A stretch of DNA of 64,000 nt from Phytophthora colocasiae (GCA_018806915.1 JAGKQI010000103.1:1302001-1366000), one strand, 5' to 3'; numbered from the stretch's first letter, positions 44,205-55,160 are shown. Numbers and translations are program-made. The notes: generated from the letters alone by a model not told the origin.

Positions 44205-45831
44205 CCCCTCCAGACCGGGAGCCGATAGGAACATGTAAACTGCATATGCAGCATAATTAGACTTAATGTTTGTATATAAACAAGGTTAGGGAAGATAGGA
44301 TTCAAGATGTGCAGTTACAAGAGGCTTGCTAATCCCGCATATAAGCTGCATAATGGGCCACGACTTGCCGTCTAATTTTGCATTATGCTACATATCGCGG
44401 ATAGTGACAGGTCACACGCCGAACAGAAACATTGTCATCCAGGTCATTGTTTTCAGAATTTTAGACATCAGAACTTCCCATACAAATTTCTATACATAAA
44501 GTAGGGGTGTCATCCATACAGATCCTTACAGGTGTGCAATCTTCTGGTGTGAGGTTGAGCAATCAGTTGAAACTATCAGTCCTTGTGCAAATACGGTGCA
44601 AGGAACGCAAGCAATCAACTGAAACTCTCGGTTGTTGGGTGAAGACGCGCGAATATGATGCAGGCCATGATCCTAGTTAGTGAAAACAGGCAAGCCATGA
44701 TGAAGTTCAAGGTTCCCTGTAGTGAGCAGATTAGCCACCAAAGACAACGAGAATAATCACGTTTCCTAGTCAGAGCCTGCATATATGCAGTTTATTGGCA
44801 GGTTAATATGCATCCTACACACTACGGGCTCGTTCGACGTCTCTTGTTTGAAGCCGGAGTACCAAGTGTGGAAGGTGTTCCTGGAACGTTCGTGGTTCCT
44901 CTGCGGCGAATTCGGATGACCTTGCCATTATCCACGGGGAACAATTTCCCATTCATCCACTCCTTGTGCCATATGTCCCAGCAAGTCATGGCAACTCCAC
45001 GAACATTGCGCCGAGCTCGCATGCAGAGGAAGATCGGTCCCGCTGTGTTGCAGTCGTTACAGAAGTACGTCGTCGTGGAGGCGCGTTGATTTTCAGCTCG
45101 CAGAACGGAGCAGACCTTGCATGCACGTTGGCGGCGCTTCGCCTGCGTGCCTTCGTTGCGCCATTCATCACTCTGACGTGCCATGTGCTCTGTCTGCTTC
45201 ACGCAGCAGTTGAAGTTAGATGCAGCACATAGCAAGTAAACCACAGAGTGCGACCTCACAATGCGTACCGTTTGCATAGTATTCCAGTACAGCCTCTTCA
45301 CCCCGAAAGAAATGAACACCTTCTGTCCCGCTTGCACTTTCACCAGGCCGGATGTAGAAGTAGCGATCGTCCAAACTGCGCCGTGGCGGTGGCTTGCGTG
45401 TCCACCCTTCACTTTTCAGCTCCTTCTACACTGATTTGAACGACAGGTCTCGTCCTCTGACCTCAGAATCGCGCACCACCTTCCCCAACGGCCTTACCAT
45501 CTTCTCCGCTGTTGACTTGAGCTCCAGCTGCGCAAATTCTAGAATGAGGTAAGATTTCAAAGCGCGGGAGTTAGCTGGACGCTGTTAGCCACTCATTCAG
45601 CGGGAACGAAAACTTGTTTTTCAAATTTTCAAAAATCACTGGTCTTTGTTCGCATGAAAATAAAAAGACACGTACAGAAACGAAACTTTTTTTTGACTTG
45701 GTATTTGTAAAGCGCTGTGTCGGGGGAAAGGACAGGCATACAAACTTCAAGTCAAATTTAGCTTAAACTGAATATATTCAGTTTACGCCTTCAAATCTAA
45801 GCTGCATTATGCAGCATCCGGTTTGGAGGGG
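44205..45831 (-). mobile_element. Internally deleted piggyBac-type element
   Basis: 1,627 bp flanked by TTAA (44201-44204 and 45832-45835) with inverted ends CCCCTCCAGACCGG and CCGGTTTGGAGGGG (one mismatch). Its only recognisable coding content is a transposase C-terminal zinc-ribbon, so most of the transposase has been lost. The insertion is confirmed by an empty paralogous site at 50151-50180. Confidence 0.85.
44822..45412 (-). pseudogene. piggyBac transposase C-terminal zinc-ribbon
   Basis: Contains RRQRACKVCSVL, TTYFCNDCN, IFLCMRARRNV and CWDIWHKEWMNG, the same ligand order as the last exons of the 10-14 kb transposase (RRQRSCKVCAIF, YYCPECSS, MCNVV, CFQIWHLDWSNG). The DDE domain is absent. 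Sequence divergence shows a different subfamily. Confidence 0.75.
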
Positions 45832-45835
45832 TTAA

Positions 45836-46205
45836 TACTGGATGCTGGTACATGCACACGTGGACATCTAGATGCATGTATGCACCACCACGCACAACAC
45901 GCACTAGTGGCAGTTAGCATGATTAACGTGAGCATTACGAAATATTACAATATGGCTTAGTTTTAAATTTTTATTGGACAAAATATTTGTGAACAATACT
46001 TGTGACATGGATACACTGATTTTTCGCGTCGGATTTGGGCGGAAGCGTAGTGAACGCTGCGAAGCTAGCACGCACTCTTTGGTGCATCTAGTATGCACAG
46101 CAGCGAGTACAATGCACGAAAGTACACAAAAAATTGGACCAAATCACATTTCGCGTCTCGAAATATTACAATGGAAATCGCACCTAATTGGCCGTACGAA
46201 ATAGT
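45836..46205 (+). repeat. Dispersed repeat, copy A (right part)
   Basis: Begins TACTGGATG after the TTAA and shares blocks ACATGCACACGTGGAC, AGCATTACGAAATATTA-like and CCGTACGAAAT with copy B at 50150-50370, which lacks about 130 bp of the middle. Its left part precedes 44201. The nature of the repeat is unknown. Confidence 0.75.
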
Positions 46206-46675
46206 CATGAGCTTCCTGCTACTTTTTTTCGACAACAAGTGGTTGATGGTATCATTGGCACGTATGTGCGCATCCTTGAGGGCTGTTGCCAAGGAGCTAA
46301 CGAATTCGTGCTACGAGCTCAGTCAAAATCGTGCGGTTCGTATAGCATGCCACCAGGAACAGTGTGTGGCGAGCCGCTTTGAGTTACCAATGATGCGTAT
46401 TGGATTGCTTCGATAGCTGCCCGATTGACGTAAGGAGAAACTTTAAATTTATCGATACAACCCGCGTATTCAATTACGTTTAATTCCTCGTAAATAACAA
46501 GTTAGTAATTTAGAAAGGATGGCATACTCACCTGAATATCTCGCTAACAAAGAGCGCAGCGCAGAAGTGCTACTACGCGACGCTTGCTTGTATATAAGGT
46601 GGCTATATTATTCTCGTAAATTTGACTTTATAATATGTTGGTTTTTTCGTCATTTACAAAATATTCTGAAATTAA
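46206..46675. other. Unassigned sequence
   Basis: A rightward stretch 46215-46430 reads VVDGIIGTYVRILEGCCQGA and SYSMPPGTVCGEP before a stop; no family recognised. The rest is AT-rich without a gene. Confidence 0.25.
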
Positions 46676-47995
46676 TTAATTCAAATATTTGGCTAATACT
46701 TTTTGGAGCGGTTGTGGCAACATGTTTGCATACACAGACGGACGGAATCTGTTGAAGGTAACATGCTCTACGTACATGTACATACCCTTACAAGCTGAAG
46801 CAAAAGCTAGTACTGTACCGCCTTTTGAACCACGCAATATCCCGTCGTCACTCATTGGTGTATCCGATACCACATGCAATCCTATGATTGGGGGTGGAGA
46901 TGCCATCAGCGCATCAATGTCGGCCTTGGCCTGTTCCGGTGTCAGCATGTTCCACAGTGGGTCTTCTGCACGTGCCGCAGCAACAGGCATTGGCTTGCGG
47001 GATGGCTTCACGAAAACCACGTCCACCGGAATCCCCACTCGTACTTTCTTCTTCGAAGCGCCCCTTTTGCTCGTCACGTGAGCAACACCAATTTCCTTGG
47101 CCTTATGGAAGATGTTGGATCGATGACAGCCCCTGACCTCATCACGTTGCTTTGCAGGATAGTCCACCCTCCTGTGTGGCCTGTCGTTGTAATTGCATTT
47201 TCCATCGCAGTAGAAGCACTCATCACTCTTCTGAATTTCAAGCTGCCCGATTTTTCACATGATGATCCGGTACTATTGACGCTGAAGTCATCGCTTGAAT
47301 CTCGCTACTGCTCTTGTTCATGAACATGTTGAGTAGCAGGGCTTCTACTTTGTCAAGGCAGAAGTCTTAGAAGCTGTAGTCGGCTTGACTACCCGAATAT
47401 TGGCTCGGAAACAGAGCCAGGACTTTCATGGCCGGAAACTGGTTGGGGATCATCGTCAAGTTGCCCAGGGTTTTACACGACTGGTGATCCTCGACGCGCT
47501 GGATCAGCTCACCCTCGGAGCTGAAATCCATCGACAAAGCCTTGCCGAGCTCTGTAATCCGAGTGACCATTCCATGCACATTGGATTTGCCGAACGTTGT
47601 CTCCAGTCCTGCTTATGCGGCTGGCAGACTCTCATTGTTGAATGAGACGCGCCAGCGCCTCAAGGTACGATCTTGGTAGCGTCTGACTCAACATCGACCG
47701 GATGTAAGCATCCTGATCGGTCAGCACAACTTACTACTACTTGTGCCTACGAATCGTCGCATCGCCAGACCCGTCTCTGAGACTTGGCACAATGCTCTGC
47801 ACCCGCAGTAGCGACTCGTACGCAAAAGCTGGCTCGTCCGTCCCCTTGATCACTGCGTTACCACGTTGTGCAGCACTTTTCTGGCGCAAATAATCAATGA
47901 TCAATCCTTTCAGACCCCGAATTTTTTCGGGTTGCTCGGAAAGACGAGCTTCTCAAAGGCGTTGCTTGCTGCGTTGCTGGTCATCACTTGGCACT
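46676..47995 (-). pseudogene. LTR-retrotransposon Gag remnant
   Basis: Starts just inside an LTR at about 47990 with MTSNAASNAFEKLVFP, followed in other frames by EPAFAYESLLRVQSI, SMLSQTLPRSYLEAL, a helical segment VTRITELGKALSMDF (47570-47520), a zinc knuckle CFYCDGKCNYNDRPH near 47210, then VDVVFVKPSRKPMP to a stop near 46676. Several stops and shifts. The layout (Gag, knuckle, near LTR) fits Copia. Confidence 0.6.
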
Positions 47996-48006
47996 CTTAA
48001 TTGAAA

Positions 48007-48325
48007 TGTTAAAGTGAATGAGCGCTTAGAGAATGTATCTCTCTACCACTAACTTATGCTATCCTTATGAACGTGCTCAGTCCAAAGCAAATGCGGTTGT
48101 GAGAGGAGTGAATCCTTTCTCTCTTGCCATCTTGCCTCCGGTTCCTCATCGCGCAAGTGTGTCTATCACCAGAAAGACGGTACTACCTTGGCTACGTACT
48201 TGTCAACTGACCACAGACTGTATTTTCACTTGATTAACCTTAGTTGAACTATTGCCTTAATTAACACAATATACAAACTGTTAGCTCAGTAGCCTCTGAA
48301 CCCATCTGAAGATCAGGTGTGTGAT
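48007..48325 (-). repeat. Copia-type LTR, leftward copy
   Basis: TGTTAAAGTGAATG start on the plus strand; shares most of its length with the inverse of 49614-49950 (blocks CTTATGCTATCCTTA, GAACGTGCTCAGTCC, CTTGTCAACTGACCACAGAC). It borders the Gag remnant on its left, so it is the 5' LTR of a leftward element. The outer border is approximate. Confidence 0.7.
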
Positions 48326-48423
48326 GACTGAAGCTGTAGAGTGTTGGTCGTAGGAATGTGTAGATCAGTTGGAGAATGTAGGTCTTGTAGTTGTAGGTGT
48401 TGGTCTCGAGGCTTGTGGGGTAG

Positions 48424-49151
48424 ATGACAGCCTCGATGGAGACGCTTCGTGCTGAAAACGTTCTTCTGCGTCAGCAGGCGCAGCACCTCCAGGAACAGCT
48501 TTCAAGTGCCCAAGAAACGCTTGATTTTGAAAAGATGGAGCGCGCCGAGGACCTCAGGCGTCACCACCGCGAGCGTCTGGCTCTAATATATGACATCGGC
48601 GGAAAGGTGGACGGGCTACTCACTAGTCACGACGAGACCAAGCGCGAAGTCATCACCCGCCTCGACGACCTGGATGGCAAGCTCACGACCCCGCCAACTC
48701 CACCCAAGACACACGGTTTCGCGGTCACTTCCAAACCACTGGCTGGTGATCTACGTGAGCTCCGTTTTATAGCTGGTCAGTCGAAGTACGTGGAGCGGCG
48801 GCTGGGTGAAGTGGAGGAGGAGGAGGACGTCATCGTGCCGTTCACGACGGATGGCAACCCGATCGATCTGCGCAACAACTTCCAGAAGGCGGCCACACAC
48901 TCAGTTAGAGACAGCATCGGACGGGTAAGTGGCTCAAGTCAAGCATGGAATTCAGCAAATGCTAATCAGTCTATTCAGCACAGCAGGAAGCGGTTGAGAG
49001 AGGAATCGAGTTCAAGTGCCGCAAGTCTAAAGTCACGGAAGATCTTATCGAAGACGTTATTAACCGCGTCCTTCTCGACTGTGTCGCGACGACGCAGTTG
49101 GTATATTTAAGCGTGAATTCCTACTTCCAAATGCATGCCTTCATGTCCTAG
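48424..49151 (+). CDS. MSV199/KilA-N C-terminal-like protein, spliced
   Basis: Two exons, 48424-48924 and 48987-49151, with a GTAAGT donor and CAG acceptor (62-bp intron) give 221 aa; without splicing the frame degenerates into Ser-rich sequence. Residues about 5-75 are a coiled coil (ENVLLRQQAQHLQEQL). Then come RELRFIAGQSKYVERRL and GNPIDLRNNFQKA, followed in exon 2 by EFKCRKSKVTEDLIEDVI. This order (coiled coil, R-x-Q/GQ-x-x-Y-V, N-P-x-x-L, x-N/SK-x-t-E) resembles the C-terminal DUF3627 part of MSV199/KilA-N proteins in large DNA viruses and their endogenous relatives. The DNA-binding N-terminus is not present, so it may be truncated. Family assignment is tentative. Confidence 0.5.
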
Positions 49152-49613
49152 GCGAGAACAGGGGCTTTCCTCTTGTCTTACTTGTTTTTGTATCTCTACC
49201 TCGTGTCTTTTTGTTATCTTCCTTTTTCTATTTCTTTTGCTTTTCTTTTCTCTTGCATGTTCATTGCTGCTAAATGCACCGTCACTGTTACTGTTGGCCT
49301 TGAAGGCAACGGTAGCATTGACGTGAGGCTTCTGGTTGCGAGCAAGCAAGCCAGGGCCTTTGCACCCAAGCTCTCGGGCTTGCTTGCTCAGCAAGCCAGA
49401 GGCGGGTATGACAAGATGTGTCGGTTGCCTACCGGGTTCTCCGCTGCGCCTGATCTCCCCAGTGGAGATCGGGCGCAACAGCGTTTGTGTACAGTGACCC
49501 GTGGTGGCTTTCTACCAATGCCATCACGGAAGATGAATAACACTGACCTTTTTTGCGCCCGATCTCCACTGGGGAGGCCAGGCGCAGAGGAGAACCCTCT
49601 GTGGAGTCAGCTG
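49152..49613. other. Intergenic stretch with large inverted repeat
   Basis: No gene. Contains a T-rich 200-bp segment and the 49419-49632 inverted repeat. CAAGCAAGC / GCTTGCTTGC motifs pair locally (49340-49396). Confidence 0.4.
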
Positions 49614-49632
49614 TGTCGGTAGGCAACCGACA
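49419..49632. repeat. Large imperfect inverted repeat
   Basis: Left arm 49419-49478 and right arm 49553-49632 are reverse complements, the right arm carrying about 20 extra bases; the spacer is about 74 bp. The outermost part (TGTCGGTTGCCTACC) coincides with the start of the 49614 LTR, so one arm includes an LTR end. Confidence 0.75.
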
Positions 49633-49950
49633 CATCTGATCTCCAGATGGGTTCAGTGGCTACTGAGCCAACAGATTTGTATTTGAGTTAATTAAGGCTA
49701 TAGTTTAGAGTGACGATACAGTCTGTGGTCAGTTGACAAGTACGTAGCCAAGCTGTGATTGGCTAGTACCGTCTCTCTGGAGAGAGGCACCATTTGTGCG
49801 ATGAGGAACCGGAGGCAAGAGGGAGAGGATTCATTCCTCTCACAACCGCTTTTGCTTCGGACTGAGCACGTTCGTAAGGATAGCATAAGTTAGCGGTAGA
49901 GAGAGATAAAATCAATAAAGACAGTTGATTAAAGTTCATTCACTTTAACA
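49614..49950 (+). repeat. Copia-type LTR, rightward copy
   Basis: 337 bp from TGTCGG to TTTAACA, inverted relative to the copy at 48007-48325. The sequence that follows (ACCTTCGTTGGGACTAAC) is not the same as that beside the other copy; no Gag follows, so it is probably a solo or 3' LTR. Confidence 0.65.
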
Positions 49951-50139
49951 ACCTTCGTTGGGACTAACCCCAACGGGACTTGCTGGAGGCAGGGAGGTTC
50001 TTGTAATGAACTATAGCCTCCAGCTCAACCCTGTTTGTATATGTAGTAGATAGTTTAGCTACGATGCAAATGACTCGTCCTCAGCTGTAGTGAAGACTAC
50101 AGCTGCATGTATACGTGCATGTACCATCCACTGAACATA

Positions 50140-50372
50140 ACCGGCTCACATACAGGTTATACGCCTTAATACTGGATGATACATGCACACGTGGACGATC
50201 TAGATGTATGTATGTACCGGCACGCACTTACTGTCATGCAGCGGCAGTGCCCGGTTAGTAGAATGATTAAAGTGATCATTACGAAATATTAAGTTTAGTT
50301 TTAAATTCTGACAAAATATTTGTGGTCCCGAAATATTACAATGAGAATCGCACCAAATTGACCGTACGAAAT
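50140..50372 (+). repeat. Dispersed repeat, copy B (uninterrupted), upstream of ZW10
   Basis: Matches the sequence on both sides of the 44205-45831 insertion: TACAGGTTATACGCC then TTAA (50166-50169) then TACTGGATG. Compared with copy A it lacks about 130 bp in the middle. It ends roughly 20 bp before the ZW10 start codon, so it must form ZW10's promoter or leader. Confidence 0.75.
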
Positions 50373-50390
50373 GATTTTTCATTGTCGATA

Positions 50391-53297
50391 ATGGCTTCGC
50401 TCGACACATTGACTCGGTACGCCTAGCTGTGTATGTTGAGCCTCTCTCTCTTTACTAATGTACTGTGCCTCGCTATACAGAAAACTCGAGGAGACTCACG
50501 ATGAGATCGTGCAAGTGCGGGGTGAGGTGGTCGAAGCTTTGCGCTCCTTTTACGCGTCGTCGTCGGCCATCTCCGTGGACGAAGCTGTCCAGATCGCTGC
50601 CAAATGGGGCGCGTCTCATGCCTTCCCCATGGTAGGTGACGATGCAGATGCTTCTGATCTCCAGGAGAAGATGCGGCGGTTAAATGTAGCTCTGCTAGAC
50701 GCTGTGGATCGTCTTCAGTTGGACGAGAGCGGCGAAATGGCCCCGGAGGCGCAGCTGCTGCTGTCCTTCACGCAGCGTGAGCGGCTCAAGAAGCAGGTTC
50801 AGCAGTCCAAGACCATGTTGACTCTTATTGAACAGCTTACGGAGATAGACAGGCTGTTGGGAGATGTGGACGAAGCTATAGATCAGCAGCGGTTTGTTGC
50901 AGCGGCAGAAGGAGTCGCTGATGTGGAGAGGCTGGTGCACGAGCTGGCTGAGTCTGAGGAAGGAGAAGGTGGTAATACGGATGACAGGAAGATCATTCGA
51001 GTCGTGAAGCTGCAGCTGCTGAGCAAGAAGAACCACTTATTGAATCAACTCTCGAGGTATTTCGCCTGTACGGCGGTGTGGAAAGATAGCGCCTTGAAGG
51101 TGGCGGCAAGTGTCGGGGAAAATGAGTTTAAGTCAGCAAGTCAATCGTTGGAGGAACGACGTAGTAAGTTTTGGAGAGCATGCGAAATACTGGATATCCT
51201 GACTCCAAAGCTGAAAGATATTGCCAAGGCTGTCTCGCAGTACCTCATCAAACCTCTGCTACAGATGCCACAAGCAACCCTGAAGTTGATGCGTGATGAA
51301 AGTGGTGTTGTGTTGAAGATTGTGGCTCAGAATGCAAGTGGCGAGGCTGTGTCTGCTGGTAACGGAGTGACGGGAGTTCAGGAGAAGTGTGCCAACGTTG
51401 TGAGTGTCCTCCAGTTTGTGCACACTGAGCTATTTTGTGGAAATGCTGAGCTGATGAATCAGCTTGGAGACTTCTTATGGAAGATTCCGGGTAATCTCGA
51501 GGCTCAGCTCATGAATCTGCTCCAGGATAGAATTCCGCAGGATGCTGCTGCACTTGAGGCATACCGGGAAGGCTTGACGACTGCGGTACGTATGGACTAT
51601 GATAGCTTGTAAGGTTGCTTGAACTAACTTGTTATATTAGGTCACGAACTTGGAGAACACGTTGGTTGCGATCGGATTCTCGGCGTGCAGTAACAGTCAG
51701 CTACGTGGTTTCGTCGAGCAGCTCAGCCAGTATGTTGTTACCTGCAGCTTTTGATAACTGGTGCCGATACTGATCACTTTGTTTGCAGACTGCACTCCAA
51801 GAAACGCCGACAAGCTATCTTGAGCAATGGCCGCGACTTGATGCGCCAAGGATATCACGATTCTGTAAAGATCACTGGTGCCACCGAGAAATGCAGTCTC
51901 AATCCGTCTGGAGGATCTCCGAAGAAAGGCAAAAGTGATAGCAAAGGAGGCCTCAGCTCAAGTGCATCACCCACCAATTCAAGTAATGATGATACCGAAA
52001 GTAGTTGCTTTCAGGTCCCCGACTACCGTGTCACGGTTTGTGCTCACGAAGTGGTGGAGCTGGCTTATCAAACTCTTGTTGAGGCGTGCACTTCAGGTGG
52101 TTCACGCGCGACGCTGCTCTTCCAGACTGCCAGGGATTTGTTTTTCCTGTTCCGCACAATTGTTCCAACGTTATACGAGGACGATATTAGAAATGACCCG
52201 CGGGCATGCATGCTCTACCATAACGATTGTCTGTACATTACCTATCACATGATGGTAATTGGGCACCTTTACAAGCACCGGTACGTTTCTGCTATTGTCG
52301 GTGCTGATTAGCTTGCACTAATTCTTGTCACTCTGTTGTAGTCTTCCTGTGCCATTAAATCAGACTGCTACTATGGTTGATATGGTGCCTTCGTTTCGAG
52401 ACGCTGGTGAACAAGCACTGACTTCGTACACTACCAAGCAAATGGAGGAGATTGTGTCAGGAATGAAGGCTTTACCGGTACGGGTTGAACTTAGGGGGTC
52501 ATTCATTTTGATGTAGCTAACAAACTGCCTTCTCATTGTGTGCACTTAGTCACTTGGAGCCATTGAGTCAGAATATGACATGGAGCGTGTAGAAAGCTTT
52601 CTGAAGGGTGCTCTCTATAAGCTCAATGGAATGCGTTCGTCATGGTACGAAGGCCTGCCGCTGGCTGTTTTCAACAAGGCCATGTCGCGAATGCTGGAGC
52701 CCCTTGTGAAGAATGTGGTGGATGGCATTTTAACACAGACGGTGTGTGTTCTTGCTCTTGGTTTGGGGTATTTTGTATTGGTGCTAATTCTCTGGTTTGT
52801 TGTACTGTGCATGTAGAAAATTTCGGAAAATACTGGAGCTCACCTTCACCACCTTCTCTCTGTACTTGTTGAGGTAAGCGATACAACTAAAGCGATCTCA
52901 AACAACTATTTAGAAAAGCTGACATGTCTGCTGATTGTAGTCGGAATCGCTGTTCGCTTCACCAGCTCAAGCGGCCAAGCATGTCCCTAGTATGACAAGG
53001 TTATCGAAACTCAGTGCAATTCTGGCAAGTGTTTCGATCCTATTTGTATGGTATCAACAGTAGATCTGACTTTTCGACGCGTATGTGCCATAGATGGATC
53101 CGCTTACAACAGTTCGCGATAAGTTCAGCAACGGCAATCTAGACGCCTTCTCATCGAAAGAGGTTGCTGTGCTCGTAAGGTATGCAGTAGTTGTCGAGTT
53201 TGTTTCCGGGGCTATTGCTGATCATTGTCAACATTTGTGTAGATCACTCTTCCGTGAGTCCCCCGAAAAGAAGGCCTTTTTGCAAGAATTAGCCTAG
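50391..53297 (+). CDS. ZW10: ZW10 kinetochore/Golgi tethering protein
   Basis: Ten exons: 50391-50416, 50481-51585, 51641-51729, 51789-52280, 52342-52477, 52550-52741, 52817-52873, 52941-53024, 53094-53179 and 53243-53297; 773 aa, close to human ZW10. The 26-base first exon (MASLDTLTR) joins in phase to KLEETHDEIVQVRGEVVEAL. The best conserved part is CLYITYHMMVIGHLYKHR followed by TATMVDMVPSFRDAG. The C-terminus has LDAFSSKEVAVLVRSLF. ZW10 works in the RZZ complex at kinetochores and in the NRZ/Dsl1 tether for Golgi-ER vesicles; which role dominates here cannot be told. The intron 53025-53093 has a GCAAGT donor (GC-AG). All other junctions are GT-AG, with phases checked. Confidence 0.93.
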
Positions 53298-53435
53298 AAA
53301 AACTCCGCACAAGTTGAAGTCCGATTTCGAAAGTAAAAGAGTGCAAGTGGCGATTCAAACAACAAGTATGAGTAAGTTTTGTGCCCTTCATGCAGCATTT
53401 ATTGCCATTTACATACATGTACATGTTTCATCTAC

Positions 53436-55160
53436 TCAGATCCATTGCTTATAACGAAAGTACAGCTGCAATGCAGCAGCGATAGCTATAGCGAAGACCC
53501 AGAACAGCGCGTAGCCATAGCGCTCATGGAGTTCAGGCATGTCATCGAAATTCATACCATAGACTCCAGTGAGGAATTGGCCGGGCAGGAAGACAGTTGT
53601 CACCACAGTGAGGGTGTAGATGACGTAGTTCATCTGATTCGCCTTGGCATCACGGTATTCTTCCGTTAACTGGCGGCACATTTGCAGTTGCTGTTCGATA
53701 TCATCCAGTGCAGCAACCACGTGATCGTGGACATCGCGAACGTAGTCGGTCACCGTAGCGTCAAAGTCTTTGCTCTCGATGATGTTCTTCAGTACCTCGC
53801 GCGCCGGTTTCAACAATCGAGGAAGCCTAAACAGCTCGTTTTTCAAGAGCCGCAACGAACGCAGTTCAAAACGATGGCGCTCCTGCTCAAGTTGGTTCTC
53901 GATCTCGATGAGGCATTCAGTGATGGAGTCCACGACACTTGTCACTTGGTCCACGATCACATCCAGCACCGAGTACACGAGGAACTTGGCATCATTGTGT
54001 CGCAGCTTGGAGTAGGGTACGGCTAGTCGGCGATTCAGCTCTGTCCAGATGTCGCTACCGCCGCCGTCTTTGACTGTAATCACCGTGTCGTTGTCCACGA
54101 CAAAGATAAAAACGTGTTCGATCCAGAGCTTGAGCGGATCCTCGTCATCCTCTGTGTCGTCGGTGCCAGCACTAGTATTGCGGTGGAACGGCACTCGCTT
54201 GACAAAAGTTGGCAAGGCAGTTCGCACGTCGGTGAAAAGTCGACTGTGTTTACGCTCCAGCGTTTGTCCTTTGCCCGACATCAATTGCATCCTCAACACC
54301 GGAAATACCAGGAATAAATGGCCATCGTAGCGATCAAACTTCGGTCGTTCATGGCCTTCAATAGTATCTTCAATTGCGAGCGGATGCAGACGGTACTTGA
54401 TCGCCAGTCTTTTGAGGTTCAGGCTATCTCGTCCGTCCAGATTGATCCACCGCACATTCACCCACTCAGGTCTATGCGCTGTGAAGAACTCGTGCAAATT
54501 CTCCTGTCTTAACGCGAAGCTTTGCAGTCTGGTGCTCGAAAAGTCCGACACGGATAGTGCTGCTTGCTGGTACCCGATAGTTTTCATCTCCTGCACCGTC
54601 CCTTCATCAAACATGTGCATGAGCTTCAGTCGATGCACCGCAGCATCAAACTGCTGTAGAGTGATGCGTCCAGTCTGCTGTCTATCGATATTTTGCACCA
54701 ATTTCAAGAACACCGAGTCGTCCGAGCACCGGATGCCCAATGTCTCCAATGCAACTCGAAATCCTTCATAACTCATCTCCCCATCACCTTCCGGCCCTGC
54801 TCCTTCAAATGCTACACGGAGTCGCGAGGGGGTCACGTCAAAGTACGGATCCAGCATGTTGAGCTCGTCGTCGTCCTTCAGCGATCCATTAAGCGGTACA
54901 TCAGCGAAACTCTTGTACTTACTGGGACTTCCATAGCCATGACGTGCCGAGGGGCTGAAAAGGAATGATATCTTGTCCACACTCAATTGTAGTTCAGTCG
55001 TTTGAATACTACGACGGGTAGAACTGGAATCGTTGCAATTGACGGCTACAGGATACGTCGTTAACTCCGAATCACTACGTGGTGATGCGTCAGGGGCTGC
55101 TAAATCTCGTAGCAATGGAGTGTCTTCGTCCACAGTGTAGAAATCCATTGGTCCGGGCAT
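53436..55160 (-). CDS. CorA-family Mg2+ transporter with N-terminal EF-hand region
   Basis: Single exon, 574 aa. The N-terminus is Ser/Asp-rich; residues about 115-190 hold an EF-hand-like pair (GPEGDGEMSYEGFRVAL and IDRQQTGRITLQQFDAAV, the second with a good Ca2+ loop). The CorA domain follows (PEWVNVRWINLDG, YRLHPLAIEDTIEGHERPKF). The long helical funnel leads to TM1 (YVIYTLTVVTTVFLPGQF), the signature YGMNF, and TM2 (ALFWVFAIAIAAALQLYF). CorA proteins form pentameric Mg2+ channels gated by cytosolic Mg2+; whether Ca2+ also acts here is inference. Start at 55160 gives MPGPMDFYTVDED; an in-frame later Met is possible. Confidence 0.92.
   Translation of the reverse strand: MPGPMDFYTVDEDTPLLRDLAAPDASPRSDSELTTYPVAVNCNDSSSTRRSIQTTELQLSVDKISFLFSPSARHGYGSPSKYKSFADVPLNGSLKDDDELNMLDPYFDVTPSRLRVAFEGAGPEGDGEMSYEGFRVALETLGIRCSDDSVFLKLVQNIDRQQTGRITLQQFDAAVHRLKLMHMFDEGTVQEMKTIGYQQAALSVSDFSSTRLQSFALRQENLHEFFTAHRPEWVNVRWINLDGRDSLNLKRLAIKYRLHPLAIEDTIEGHERPKFDRYDGHLFLVFPVLRMQLMSGKGQTLERKHSRLFTDVRTALPTFVKRVPFHRNTSAGTDDTEDDEDPLKLWIEHVFIFVVDNDTVITVKDGGGSDIWTELNRRLAVPYSKLRHNDAKFLVYSVLDVIVDQVTSVVDSITECLIEIENQLEQERHRFELRSLRLLKNELFRLPRLLKPAREVLKNIIESKDFDATVTDYVRDVHDHVVAALDDIEQQLQMCRQLTEEYRDAKANQMNYVIYTLTVVTTVFLPGQFLTGVYGMNFDDMPELHERYGYALFWVFAIAIAAALQLYFRYKQWI

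Noticed and set aside
46093..46416. 107-codon plus-strand frame
   Set aside because: It begins inside a dispersed repeat and shows no conserved features; an alternative frame over the same bases looks no better.
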